From positions 1 to 56,860 of the forward strand of contig JANSXS010000017.1 of assembly GCA_024742835.1 (NCBI GenBank): a stretch of 56,860 nt of DNA, written 5' to 3'. The translations under genes and the position numbers were made by a program. This DNA is from Paracoccaceae bacterium (GTDB taxonomy: Bacteria > Pseudomonadota > Alphaproteobacteria > Rhodobacterales > Rhodobacteraceae). Below, one piece after another: positions 25,528 through 34,046 of the stretch (position 1 is the stretch's first letter; each line of letters starts with the position of its first letter). A model generated the notes under the pieces. It was not told where the DNA came from, ran no database searches, and saw only the letters and a list, made by a program, of their open reading frames with translations.

Positions 25528-26301
25528 CTACAATGCAGTCCAGCCGCCATCCACGCTGATCGTGGTGCCGGTGATCTGGTCCGCCGACGGCGAACACAAG
25601 AACACCACCGTGCCGCCAAGCTGCTCTACCGTGGCCATCTTTTTCGATGGCTGGCGGGTCAGAATCACATCGCGAAGAACTTCCTCGCGGGTCATGCCGT
25701 ATTTTTCCATCGTGCCGGGAATTTGCGATTCGACCAGCGGCGTCATCACATAGCCGGGGCAAATGGCGTTGCATGTGATCGGCTCTTCCGCCGTTTCCAG
25801 CGCCGCGACCTTGCTTAGCCCGACAAGCCCGTGCTTGGCCGCGATATAGGCGGATTTATAGGGGCTGGCGGTCAGCCCGTGCGCACTGGAGATGTTGATC
25901 ACCCGACCCCAGCCCGCCTTGCGCATCAACGGCAGCGCGGCTGCCGTGGTGTGAAAGGCCGAGCTTAGATTCACCGCGAGGATCTGATCCCACTTTGCAC
26001 GCGGAAATTCGGGGATCGCGTCCACATGCTGGATCCCTGCATTGTTCACAAGAATATCACAGCGTCCCGCCTGCGCGATCAGCGCTGCGCAGGCGTCCGG
26101 ATCCGACAGGTCCGCCGCCACAAGCGTGACAGTGACGCCGAACTCTCTTGAGATGGCGTCGCGCAGGGCACGCGCCTCGTCGGTGGCCTTGCGCCCGTTC
26201 AGCACGACATTCGCCCCCGCCTCTGCAAGGCTCCTTGCGATGCCAAGCCCGATTCCCGAGGTTGAGCCGGTAATGACGGCGGTCTTTCCTTTGACGGACA
26301 T
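25528..26301 (-). CDS. bdhA: 3-hydroxybutyrate dehydrogenase
   Basis: This short-chain dehydrogenase of 257 residues interconverts 3-hydroxybutyrate and acetoacetate with NAD, a step in polyhydroxybutyrate turnover. The Rossmann motif TGSTSGIGLGIA, NNAGIQHVDAIPEFP, catalytic Ser in NISSAHG, the Tyr/Lys pair in SAYIAAKHG and the ending GTTISVDGGWTAL match the bacterial enzyme closely. The HVDAIPEFP stretch and C-terminal SQIPGTMEKYG region separate it from generic SDRs. The upstream region carries a nested palindrome. Confidence 0.93.
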   Translation of the reverse strand: MSVKGKTAVITGSTSGIGLGIARSLAEAGANVVLNGRKATDEARALRDAISREFGVTVTLVAADLSDPDACAALIAQAGRCDILVNNAGIQHVDAIPEFPRAKWDQILAVNLSSAFHTTAAALPLMRKAGWGRVINISSAHGLTASPYKSAYIAAKHGLVGLSKVAALETAEEPITCNAICPGYVMTPLVESQIPGTMEKYGMTREEVLRDVILTRQPSKKMATVEQLGGTVVFLCSPSADQITGTTISVDGGWTAL

Positions 26302-26321
26302 GTCACACTCCTTGCACTGCT

Positions 26322-26435
26322 AAAGCGTATCGCGTTCAGTCGGCACCACCGGAGTGCGCAAACGCGTTGTGCTTTACCAACGCTGCCTTGCACCGTCCGG
26401 TGAATACAATAGCCCAGCCAAACGCGATACGCTTT
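26322..26435. repeat. 114-bp nested palindrome, MITE-like
   Basis: The outer arms are perfect 15-bp inverted repeats (26322-26336 and 26421-26435, AAAGCGTATCGCGTT). Inside lie CACCGGA/TCCGGTG (26347-26353, 26396-26402) and GCGTTG/CAACGC (26364-26369, 26378-26383), so the whole element can fold into one long hairpin. It has no coding capacity. This layout suits a miniature inverted-repeat element or an extragenic palindrome. The arm core AGCGT-T/A-TCGCG recurs at 29306-29316. Confidence 0.65.
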
Positions 26436-26577
26436 CGTATGCTGCCACGCAGCGCGGGCAAGATAAATGGCCTTCCGCACCACTGGACAGATTCGCCGGT
26501 GCTGGCTGGCTGTTATCTGCGCAGGCGGGGCTGAAGAATTCGCTTTGCCCACGCCTTTCACATAAAGGCCAAACGAC

Positions 26578-26653
26578 AAAAAAAACGCCGGCGCGAAGCC
26601 GGCGTTAAGTTATTGAGGCAGGTTTCATACAGGCAAGAAACCTATCGAGCAGT
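26578..26653 (-). ncRNA. candidate small RNA
   Basis: A self-contained transcription unit of about 75 bases on the minus strand, with no reading frame. It has a promoter (TTGGAA-17-TATACA), an internal 7-bp hairpin (26637-26643 with 26620-26626) and a strong terminator: a 9-bp stem (26598-26606 with 26584-26592) followed by eight T. No protein gene on this strand ends here, so the terminator needs another explanation. Size and shape fit trans-acting, Hfq-type small RNAs of Alphaproteobacteria; I cannot assign it to a known family. Confidence 0.6.
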
Positions 26654-26659
26654 GACTTC

Positions 26660-26688
26660 TGTATAAGCAATTCACCGTGACCTTCCAA
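26660..26688 (-). promoter_or_regulatory. promoter of the candidate small RNA
   Basis: On the minus strand TTGGAA (26688-26683) and TATACA (26665-26660) are 17 bases apart. The predicted transcription start is near 26652. Confidence 0.5.
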
Positions 26689-26697
26689 GTTAAAAGT

Positions 26698-26726
26698 TTG
26701 AAAAGACCTGAATCCCCCTCTACGCT
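26698..26726 (+). promoter_or_regulatory. candidate promoter of the solute-binding protein gene
   Basis: TTGAAA (26698-26703) and TACGCT (26721-26726) with a 17-base spacer, about 41 bases before the ATG at 26768. It is divergent from the small-RNA promoter only 10 bases away. Confidence 0.4.
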
Positions 26727-26767
26727 GGATCCCAGACAAATAAGGGCCGAGCAGGATTGTTGCCCAG

Positions 26768-28597
26768 ATGAGATCAGATTTTTTCCGCACGACGCTGCGC
26801 GCCGGGGTCGTCATGGCTGCGATGGCGTCGGCGTTTTCCGTCAACGCCGAACCGCACCATGGCATAGCTATGTATGGCACCCCTGCCCTGCCACCGGATT
26901 TTGTGTCCCTGCCCTATGCCAACCCGTATGCCCCCAAGGGCGGGCGCGTGGTCACTGGCAATATCGGCGGCTTCGACAGCCTCAATCCGTTCATCCAGAA
27001 AGGGGACGTTCCTTGGCAGTTGCGGCACCTGACGCACGAGTCCCTTATGGGGCGATCTTATGACGAACCGTTCACGCTTTACGGTCTTCTGGCCGAATCG
27101 GTCAAGACCGGCCCCGACCGTGAGTGGGTCGAATTCACCCTCCGCCCCGAGGCCCGATTCTCTGATGGCAGCCCGGTCACAGTCGAGGATGTCATCTGGT
27201 CGTATGAGACCATCGGCACCCAAGGCCACGGACGGTATCGCGGGTTCTGGCAAAAGGTGGACCGGATCGAAGCGACGGGCCCGCGCTCTGTACGGCTCAC
27301 GTTCAATGTGGTGGACCGCGAACTGGCGCTTATCGCCGGGATGCGCCCGATCCTAAAAAAGGCGCAATGGGAGGGCAAGGATTTCGCCGATACCGCGATC
27401 GAGGACATCCCCATCGGCTCTGCGCCTTATATGGTGGCTGATTACGAGGTGGGCAGGCATATCACCCTTGAACGCAACCCAGAGTATTGGGGCGCGCGCC
27501 TGCCATTCCGACGCGGCACCGGCAATTTCGACGAGATCCGAATCGAGTTCTATGGCGATGAAAGCGTGCTGAAAGAGGCGTTCAAGGCCGGTGCCGTCTC
27601 TTACGTACGTGAACTGAACGCGGAAAAATGGGCGACGCAATACGATTTCCCGGCGGTGCAAACCGGCAAGGTCGCGCTTTCCGAGATTCCGCATTCCAAG
27701 CCATCCGGCATGACCGGCTTTGTCTTCAACACCCGCCGCGCGCCGCTGGATGACTGGCGGGTGCGCGATGCGCTTATTCATGCGTTCAACTTCGAGTTCA
27801 TCAACGACACGCTGACCGGCGGGCGGCAGCCGCGCATCACCTCTTATTTCTCGGGGTCCGAACTGGGGATGCGTGACGGCCCCGCGACGGGCCGTGTCCG
27901 CGAGTTGCTGGAGCCATTCGAAGCAGAGCTGTTGCCCGGCGCGCTTGAGGGATACGCCCTGCCCCAAAGCGATGGCTCCAAGCGGAACCGGGGCAATATC
28001 CGTATCGCCATGCAGCTTTTGAACGAGGCCGGATGGCAGGTTGTGGACGGCGTACTGCGCAATGACGCGGGCCAGCCATTTGAACTGAACGTGCTCTTGC
28101 GGCAGGACGGGCTGGTCCAGCAGGCCACAGCCTATATGCAGATCTACGGACAGGCGCTGGAACGTCTGGGCATCGCCCTGAAAATCGAGACGACCGACAG
28201 CGCGCAATATGCCGAGCGCGAAGCGAATTTCGATTTCGACATGACCTTCTTTCGCCGTGCCTTTTCGCTCAGCCCCGGCAACGAGCAAAGCTATTACTGG
28301 GGTGCCGCCTATGCCGACCAGCCTGGAAGCCGCAATCTGATGGGCATGAAATCCCCCGCCACCGAGGCGATGATCGCGGAAATGCTCTCTGCCGACAGCC
28401 GCGATGGTTTCACCGCTGCCGTCCGCGCGCTGGACCGGGTGTTGATTTCAGGTCGCTATGTCATACCGATTCACCAATACGCTGTCGGGCGCATTGCCCA
28501 CCGTGCCGATCTGGCCTATCCTTCCGACCGGCTGCCGGTGTACGGGGACGGGATATGGTTCCTGCCTTCGGTCTGGTGGTCAGAGGCAGAAAAATAA
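26768..28597 (+). CDS. extracellular solute-binding protein, YejA-like (SBP family 5)
   Basis: This is a periplasmic binding protein for an ABC importer of peptides or related compounds. The 609-residue precursor has a signal peptide (about residues 1-27, ending SAFSVNA). The opening HGIAMYGTPALPPDF, YANPYAPKGG, GGFDSLNPF and the FTLRPEARFSDGSPVTVEDV block match the YejA/microcin C-oligopeptide subgroup. No permease or ATPase genes lie beside it, so it must work with a transporter encoded elsewhere. The small lipoprotein gene begins 38 bases after its stop. Confidence 0.9.
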   Translation: MRSDFFRTTLRAGVVMAAMASAFSVNAEPHHGIAMYGTPALPPDFVSLPYANPYAPKGGRVVTGNIGGFDSLNPFIQKGDVPWQLRHLTHESLMGRSYDEPFTLYGLLAESVKTGPDREWVEFTLRPEARFSDGSPVTVEDVIWSYETIGTQGHGRYRGFWQKVDRIEATGPRSVRLTFNVVDRELALIAGMRPILKKAQWEGKDFADTAIEDIPIGSAPYMVADYEVGRHITLERNPEYWGARLPFRRGTGNFDEIRIEFYGDESVLKEAFKAGAVSYVRELNAEKWATQYDFPAVQTGKVALSEIPHSKPSGMTGFVFNTRRAPLDDWRVRDALIHAFNFEFINDTLTGGRQPRITSYFSGSELGMRDGPATGRVRELLEPFEAELLPGALEGYALPQSDGSKRNRGNIRIAMQLLNEAGWQVVDGVLRNDAGQPFELNVLLRQDGLVQQATAYMQIYGQALERLGIALKIETTDSAQYAEREANFDFDMTFFRRAFSLSPGNEQSYYWGAAYADQPGSRNLMGMKSPATEAMIAEMLSADSRDGFTAAVRALDRVLISGRYVIPIHQYAVGRIAHRADLAYPSDRLPVYGDGIWFLPSVWWSEAEK

Positions 28598-28635
28598 ACG
28601 TCAACCGACGAAAAATGAAACCAAGGCAGGTTCAC

Positions 28636-28749
28636 ATGAAGAAGATTGCCCTTGTCGCGCTTATCGCGGTCCTTTCGGGCTGTGCCACCGTGGATGGTAT
28701 CGGACAAGATATCTCGGGCGCGTCGCGCGGGATACAAAGCTGGTTCTGA
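28636..28749 (+). CDS. entericidin-like small lipoprotein
   Basis: This 37-residue lipoprotein is too short for routine gene callers. It has a lysine-rich start, a hydrophobic segment and a lipobox LSGC (cysteine at residue 16), followed by ATVDGIGQDISGASRGIQSW, which matches the entericidin A/B family. Mature length would be about 22 residues, attached to the membrane by the lipidated cysteine. AAGGCAGG lies ahead of the ATG. In enterics, entericidin A/B act as a toxin-antidote pair; here only one is present, so its role is open. Confidence 0.82.
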   Translation: MKKIALVALIAVLSGCATVDGIGQDISGASRGIQSWF

Positions 28750-28818
28750 TGCATCACGGCGGGTTTGCCCGCCTGCAACAGTCTTGAAAGACCGCGCCGC
28801 GTCGGCTACGGCTGCGGC

Positions 28819-29301
28819 ATGAATATTCTTTGTCTTGGCACCGGTAACTCGGCCCGCTCGATTCTCCTTGAAACCATTCTCAACGAGGAGGGCATGATGC
28901 AGGGCATTCGCGCCTTCTCTGCCGGGTCCACCCCGACAAAGGCGGTGGACCCCCACGCGCTGCGCATCCTTGAGGAAAAGGAATACGACATCCTTCCGCT
29001 GGAACCGCAAAGCTGGGATCTGTACGCCGGTGACGAGGCCCCGATGATGGATATCGTCATCACTGTCTGCGACGCCGTTGCCAAAAAGGACCAGCCCGAA
29101 TGGCCCGGCGCGCCGGTCCTGACGCATTGGCCCATGCCGGACCCAACGCAATCCCCCGAAGATGAGCGCGAAAAAGCGGTGCGCACGGCCTATGACCTGC
29201 TTAACCGCCGGGTCGAGGCGCTGCTCGATCTGCCCTTTGACAACATGGAACAGGGCGAGTTGCAGGCAACGCTGGACCGGGTTGCGGGGCAAGTGACGTA
29301 G
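28819..29301 (+). CDS. ArsC-like low-molecular-weight phosphatase fold protein lacking the catalytic cysteine
   Basis: This 160-residue protein resembles thioredoxin-type arsenate reductases and low-molecular-weight phosphatases. The P-loop should read CTGNS-x-R, but here it is CLGTGNSARS: the catalytic Cys is Gly and the only nearby Cys lies two residues too early. The second redox region reads VITVCDAVAKKDQPEWPG, with only one of the two expected cysteines. The rest (GSTPTKAVDPHALRILEE; HWPMPDPTQSP) follows the ArsC family closely. As written it should not reduce arsenate or act as a cysteine phosphatase. It could be a binding pseudoenzyme or a recent loss. No arsenic genes are adjacent. 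The start lacks a good ribosome binding site. Confidence 0.75.
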   Translation: MNILCLGTGNSARSILLETILNEEGMMQGIRAFSAGSTPTKAVDPHALRILEEKEYDILPLEPQSWDLYAGDEAPMMDIVITVCDAVAKKDQPEWPGAPVLTHWPMPDPTQSPEDEREKAVRTAYDLLNRRVEALLDLPFDNMEQGELQATLDRVAGQVT

Positions 29302-29307
29302 GCTAGA

Positions 29308-29349
29308 GCGTTTCGCGAGAAACCTGACTCACAGCTTTTCGTGAAACGC
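29308..29349. terminator. imperfect palindrome between convergent genes
   Basis: GCGTTTCGCGAGAA (from 29308) pairs with TTTTCGTGAAACGC (to 29349) with two mismatches, between the ends of the ArsC-like gene and hflX. It may terminate transcription from both sides. Its left end, CTAGAGCGTTTCGCG, is related to the arm of the palindrome at 26322, so it may be a relic of the same repeat family. Confidence 0.45.
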
Positions 29350-29375
29350 ACGCAACAGACCAGCGTTGCACGCGT

Positions 29376-30653
29376 TTACAGCCCTTCGAACTGGGCTTTT
29401 TGCGTAGCATTCCAGCGGACGACCAGTTGATGGCCGTCCTCGTCCTGCGTCTCTTCCTCGACCAGCCCCTTTTCAAAGAGCCACGCGCGCTTGCGCCCCT
29501 CGTCAAAGCCAAGCGTAAACCTGTCGACCTGGGTCGTGCCCGACAGGCGCAGGATGATCGCGTCGCTCAGCGCCTGCATTCCTTCGCCGGTCACGGCGGA
29601 CAAAAGCTGCACATTTTCGGCACGGGCCGCGCGGTTCGCCACTTCGATGCGCGCATCGGGGCACAGCCGGTCGATCTTGTTCCACACCTCGATCTGCGGG
29701 ATCGTGTCAGCCACGCCAAGACTGTCCAGGATGGCGCGCACGTCCTCGGCCTGTTGTTCCGTTTCCGGATGCGAGATGTCGCGTACATGGCAAATCAGAT
29801 CGGCGGCTGTCACCTCTTCCAGCGTGGCGCGAAACGCGGCGACCAGTTCGGTCGGCAGATCGCTGATGAACCCCACCGTGTCTGACAGGATCACCTCTGG
29901 CCCGCCACCGGGCAGCGGGATCTTGCGCATGGTTGGGTCAAGCGTGGCGAAAAGCATGTCCTTTGCCATCACCTCGGCCCCGGTCAGCCGATTGAACAGC
30001 GTCGATTTGCCCGCATTGGTATAGCCGACAAGCGCGACGATGGGGAACGGCACCTTGGCGCGCGCCTCGCGGTGCAGGCCGCGTGTCTTGGCGACCTTGT
30101 CCAGTTGGCGGCGCAGGCGAACAAGCTGTTCGTCGATGGCGCGGCGGTCGGCCTCGATCTGGGTTTCGCCCGGCCCGCCGACAAACCCCAGCCCACCGCG
30201 CTGACGTTCCAGGTGGGTCCAGGCCCGCACAAGTCGCGTGCGCTGATAGCTGAGCGCGGCCATTTCCACCTGCAACACGCCTTCGCGAGTGGCGGCGCGA
30301 TCGCTGAAAATCTCAAGGATCAACCCGGTGCGATCCAGCAGCTTGACCTTGAGCGCCTTTTCCAGATTGCGTTGTTGCACCGGCGTCACAGGACCGTCGA
30401 TCAACAGCAGCTCCAGTTCCTGTGCCTCGACCAGTGCGCGCAGCTCTTCGACTTTGCCCTTGCCAAACAACATGCCGGGATGCGGTTTTGCCAGCCGCAC
30501 CACGGTACCGCCCGCCACATCAAGACCGGGCAGCGCATGGGCCAGCGATACGGCCTCTTCCAAGGCGTGCTCTGGCGTGCGCGCCATGTCCTTGGTGGGA
30601 ATGTCGGGGTGCAGAACCCAGGCGCGGGTGTCGTCGGCCTTGGTCAGCGTCAA
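29376..30653 (-). CDS. hflX: ribosome-associated GTPase HflX
   Basis: HflX is a GTPase that binds the 50S subunit and splits stalled ribosomes under stress. The 425-residue protein has the N-terminal HflX domain ([38 protein letters not shown]) and the G domain with P-loop GYTNAGKST, switch LSDTVGFI and specificity motif NKID. The start overlaps the hfq stop in ATGA, the normal hfq-hflX coupling of proteobacteria. It is the last gene of a 12-kb same-strand block. Confidence 0.96.
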   Translation of the reverse strand: MTLTKADDTRAWVLHPDIPTKDMARTPEHALEEAVSLAHALPGLDVAGGTVVRLAKPHPGMLFGKGKVEELRALVEAQELELLLIDGPVTPVQQRNLEKALKVKLLDRTGLILEIFSDRAATREGVLQVEMAALSYQRTRLVRAWTHLERQRGGLGFVGGPGETQIEADRRAIDEQLVRLRRQLDKVAKTRGLHREARAKVPFPIVALVGYTNAGKSTLFNRLTGAEVMAKDMLFATLDPTMRKIPLPGGGPEVILSDTVGFISDLPTELVAAFRATLEEVTAADLICHVRDISHPETEQQAEDVRAILDSLGVADTIPQIEVWNKIDRLCPDARIEVANRAARAENVQLLSAVTGEGMQALSDAIILRLSGTTQVDRFTLGFDEGRKRAWLFEKGLVEEETQDEDGHQLVVRWNATQKAQFEGL

Positions 30654-30889
30654 GACGCGTCGTCACCGTCATAAAGGTTGACGGGCTGCGATGGCATGAT
30701 CGTGGACACGGCGTGCTTGTAGACAAGCTGGGATTGTCCGTCTCTGCGCAGAAGAATGCAGAAATTGTCAAACCAGGTGATGACCCCCTGCAATTTGACA
30801 CCATTGATCAAGAAGACGGTCACGGGAATCTTGGTCTTGCGCACCTGATTGAGGAACGCGTCCTGAAGATTCTGTCGGTCTGTCGCCAT
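30650..30889 (-). CDS. hfq: RNA chaperone Hfq
   Basis: Hfq forms hexameric rings that pair small RNAs with mRNAs. The 79-residue protein shows the Sm1 core ([39 protein letters not shown]) and the Sm2 motif [10 protein letters not shown], with a short acidic tail as usual in Alphaproteobacteria. The ATG at 30889 gives the canonical N-terminus [13 protein letters not shown]; upstream in-frame ATG at 30934 is not conserved-looking. It lies 134 bases behind trkH and is coupled to hflX. Confidence 0.97.
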   Translation of the reverse strand: MATDRQNLQDAFLNQVRKTKIPVTVFLINGVKLQGVITWFDNFCILLRRDGQSQLVYKHAVSTIMPSQPVNLYDGDDAS

Positions 30890-31023
30890 GTTATTCAAAG
30901 CCTTTGTTCTTGTATGCGCCGCGCCTCGGCACAATCTCTCCCTCGGTCAGAGTATGAAGCGCGTGAAGGCGAGTTTCCAGCCCAAAAATCAATTTGTTGA
31001 CATGCTCCTGTCACGCGGCGTTG

Positions 31024-32556
31024 TCAGTCACCCCACAGCGCCGGATTGAACAGCGCGATGATCGCCAGCGTTTCCAGCCGGCCCACGACCATCGCCGCAG
31101 CAAACACCATCTTTGTTCCATCGCTGAGTTGCAATAGGGCAATCGGCGTGTCCGCCGCGACCTGGGTCAGCGGCCCTGCGGTTGTCAGCCCCGCGATGGT
31201 CAACACAAGCGCCTCCTGGAATTCGGCGCCGAAAGCGGCCATCGCCATGGTGATCAAGGCCAGCGAAAGCGCGAACAGCATGAAGAAAATCCATGCGATA
31301 AAGGCCCCCTGTCGGCGGATGCGCTTGCGGCGCGCTCCGGCACGGCCCACCGATGACGGGTGTACCAGCCGCTCCATCTCTCGTTGTCCGTTCAGGTACA
31401 GCGCATAGACCCGCAACAGTTTCACGCCGCCCGCCGTGGTGGCCACGCCACCGCCCAGCATCGCCAGCCCCATCAGCAACAGGCCCGGTGTGCCCACGCC
31501 CGACCACAGCCGCGCGTCATCCCAGGCCGCACTTTCAAAGCCGGTGGTCGACAGAAAGGACAGCACGGTGAATAGCGATCCCCAAAGCGCACTCGCCGCC
31601 AGACCGAATGTCTCCATCTCGGCGGCGTCCACATCGAAGGTCGCGATCCAGTGCCGCGAAAACAAGAACACCGGTACCGTGATCACCAGCGCCATGCCGA
31701 TGCGAAATTCGGGATCTTCCAGCAGGCTTGTGCGTCGGGCCGAGACGGTATCGGTGGAAAAGGTCAGCCGCGACAGCGCGAAGAACATGAACAGAAAGAC
31801 CAACGCCTCGCCGCCCAGACCGGAATTCGCGTTTTCAAGCCCGCCTACCGCCGAGATTCCGCTGGTGGCCATGGTCGACATCGCGTGGACGATTGCCACA
31901 AGCGGCGCATCGCCGCTCATCAGCAAAAGCACCCAAAGCACCCCGGTCAGCCCGATATAGATCGGCGCAAGATCCCATGTCGCCTGCGATAGCCGGCGCG
32001 AGGATGCGGCGCGCTGAAACCGCTCGAACCGCCCGTCGGGGGAGCCCTGCCCCGGCTCGCCCGTCACCGTCACCTCGAACCCGCCCAGATTGAGCGGCTC
32101 CAGCACCGCCGCAGCCATGATCCAGATCAGCAGCCCACCCAGCCACCCGACCATCCCGCGCCACAGGTGCAGGGTATCCACCAGCCTGCGCGGATCGTCG
32201 AACAGCGTGGCGCCCGTCGTCGTAAGGCCAGAGACCATCTCGACATAGGCATTGAGAAAGCGTGTCGTCTCCAGCCCTTCATAGAAGGGCACGGCGAGAT
32301 ATAGCGGCAACGCGGTATAGGTCAGAAACAGCGACCCAAGATTTTCCAGATCCGTGCGGTCGCGGCCGATTTGCCCCGATATCGCCAGACCGATGATCGA
32401 CACACCCGCGATTCCAAGCACAGAGGCATAGAAAAACGCCCGCGCCACGCTGTGGTCCTCGTGATACAACGCATGCAGGGCGGGCACCAACATGGCAAAC
32501 GCGGCCAGCCCCGTCAGCACAAGGATCAGTGGGAATTTCAGCAAGCGGTCGATCAT
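31024..32556 (-). CDS. trkH: TrkH family potassium uptake protein
   Basis: This 510-residue inner-membrane potassium (and sodium-coupled) channel subunit has four pore repeats. Typical pore and filter segments are visible: VSGLTTTGATLF, STMATSGISAVGG, LSTTGFESA and IAGLTTAGPL. The loop GGGVATTAGGVKLLR is characteristic of TrkH/KtrB. It needs the cytoplasmic NAD-binding regulator TrkA, encoded 16 bases upstream. A trkA-trkH pair next to ntrYX is typical for Alphaproteobacteria. Confidence 0.95.
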   Translation of the reverse strand: MIDRLLKFPLILVLTGLAAFAMLVPALHALYHEDHSVARAFFYASVLGIAGVSIIGLAISGQIGRDRTDLENLGSLFLTYTALPLYLAVPFYEGLETTRFLNAYVEMVSGLTTTGATLFDDPRRLVDTLHLWRGMVGWLGGLLIWIMAAAVLEPLNLGGFEVTVTGEPGQGSPDGRFERFQRAASSRRLSQATWDLAPIYIGLTGVLWVLLLMSGDAPLVAIVHAMSTMATSGISAVGGLENANSGLGGEALVFLFMFFALSRLTFSTDTVSARRTSLLEDPEFRIGMALVITVPVFLFSRHWIATFDVDAAEMETFGLAASALWGSLFTVLSFLSTTGFESAAWDDARLWSGVGTPGLLLMGLAMLGGGVATTAGGVKLLRVYALYLNGQREMERLVHPSSVGRAGARRKRIRRQGAFIAWIFFMLFALSLALITMAMAAFGAEFQEALVLTIAGLTTAGPLTQVAADTPIALLQLSDGTKMVFAAAMVVGRLETLAIIALFNPALWGD

Positions 32557-32572
32557 GCGAACGCTCCGCGCA

Positions 32573-33949
32573 TCAGAAAAAATCTATCGAGACCTGTAGC
32601 AGTTGCTCGACCGCTGCCACGTCATCGGACAACGAGAACAGAACCACCACGTCACCAGCCTCGATCCGCAAACTTCCGGCGGGTTTCTTGATTACCCCGT
32701 TCTTGAGCACGCCACCCACCAGCACGCCTTCGGGAAAGTCGATGTCGCGAATCGCCAGACCTGCGATCGACGAGGTGGACATCACCTCGGCCTCGATCAC
32801 CTCGGCCTCCGCATCGCCAAGCGAATAGACCGCGCGCACGCGTCCGCTGCGGATATGACGCAGGATCGAGCTGACGGTGGTGGCGCGCGGGTTGATATAG
32901 GCGTCGATGCCAAGCGGGCCCATAAGCGGCAAAAGCGTGGGATCGTTGATCAGCGCAATGGCATAGGGGCAGCCCTCGGCCTTGGCGCGCACGGCGGACA
33001 GCATGTTGGTCTTGTCGTCATCGGTGACGGCCAGAACGGCATCCGCGCGGGAAATTCCGGCTTCTTCCAGAAGCTGGCTGTCCAGCCCGTCGCCATGCAG
33101 AACGATGGTTCGTTCCAGCACCTCGGCGGCGCGCTCGGCGCAGCCGCGCTCGCGCTCGATCACCTTGGTGCGGGTACGCTTGCCGCGCTCTTCGAGCTTG
33201 CGCGCGACCGCCAGCCCGATATTGCCACCGCCGATGATAACGAGGCGTTCCTGTTTTTTCTGCTCCTTGCCGAACACTTCGACGGTGCGGGCGATATCCT
33301 CGATCGGGGCAAAGACATACGCCTGATCCCCGGCAAAAAGCTGATCGCCGGATTCGGGTGCAAACAGGCGACCGTCGCGGCGGATGCCAAGCACCACCGC
33401 CCGCAAGGTCGAGAACAGATCGGACAATTGCCGCAGCGGCGTGTTGACGATGGGGCAGTCCTCTTCGACGCGCAGCCCCAAAAGCTGCGCCCGGCCATTC
33501 ATGAACGTCTCGGTATCAAAGGCCGCAGGCGCCGCAAGACGCTGCAACGCGGCCTCGGCCACCTCGCGTTCGGGGCTGATCATCACGTCGATGGGCATGT
33601 GATCGCGCCGGTAAAGATCTGAATAGCTTGCCTCCAGATAGCTTTGCGAGCGCAGACGCGCGATCTTGCGCGAGATGGCGAATACCGAATGGGCCACCTG
33701 ACAGCTGACCATGTTGACCTCGTCGGAATAGGTCGCGGCAATGATCATGTCGGCATCGCGCGCGCCCGCGCGCTCCAGAACGTCGGGGTAACTGGCAAAG
33801 CCTGTGATGCCCTGTACGTCAAGCGTTTCTGTGGCCCGGCGCACAAGGTCGGGATTGTTGTCGACCACGGTAACGTCGTTACGTTCGCCTGACAGGTGCC
33901 GCGCGATCTGCCAGCCCACCTGACCGGCCCCGCAGATGATGACCTTCAT
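32573..33949 (-). CDS. trkA: Trk potassium transporter regulatory subunit TrkA
   Basis: This cytoplasmic gating ring of the Trk system has 458 residues in two halves, each a nucleotide-binding RCK-N domain (IICGAGQVGWQIARHL at residue 3; VIIGGGNIGLAVARKLE near 230) followed by an RCK-C domain. Start at 33949 gives the family N-terminus MKVIICGAGQVG; an upstream ATG adds 8 residues. It lies 97 bases behind ntrX, so it may be read through from the ntr genes or have its own promoter. Confidence 0.96.
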   Translation of the reverse strand: MKVIICGAGQVGWQIARHLSGERNDVTVVDNNPDLVRRATETLDVQGITGFASYPDVLERAGARDADMIIAATYSDEVNMVSCQVAHSVFAISRKIARLRSQSYLEASYSDLYRRDHMPIDVMISPEREVAEAALQRLAAPAAFDTETFMNGRAQLLGLRVEEDCPIVNTPLRQLSDLFSTLRAVVLGIRRDGRLFAPESGDQLFAGDQAYVFAPIEDIARTVEVFGKEQKKQERLVIIGGGNIGLAVARKLEERGKRTRTKVIERERGCAERAAEVLERTIVLHGDGLDSQLLEEAGISRADAVLAVTDDDKTNMLSAVRAKAEGCPYAIALINDPTLLPLMGPLGIDAYINPRATTVSSILRHIRSGRVRAVYSLGDAEAEVIEAEVMSTSSIAGLAIRDIDFPEGVLVGGVLKNGVIKKPAGSLRIEAGDVVVLFSLSDDVAAVEQLLQVSIDFF

Positions 33950-34046
33950 GGGTCTCGCCTCTTGATGAACCAAGAACCGCTGGCATGACAGAAGCCCGCG
34001 TCACGGTCAATTGCTTTGTCCCAAAGCCCCGCGCGTGGCCCGAGCG

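Larger units (their letters stand above)
26302..26767. other. 466-bp intergenic region between bdhA and the solute-binding protein gene
   Basis: From left to right it contains the bdhA leader, a 114-bp nested palindrome (26322-26435), about 140 bases in which I see no gene (26436-26577), a small-RNA candidate on the minus strand (26578-26653) with its promoter (26660-26688), and a plus-strand promoter for the binding-protein gene (26698-26726). No protein-coding frame is supported. Confidence 0.7.
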
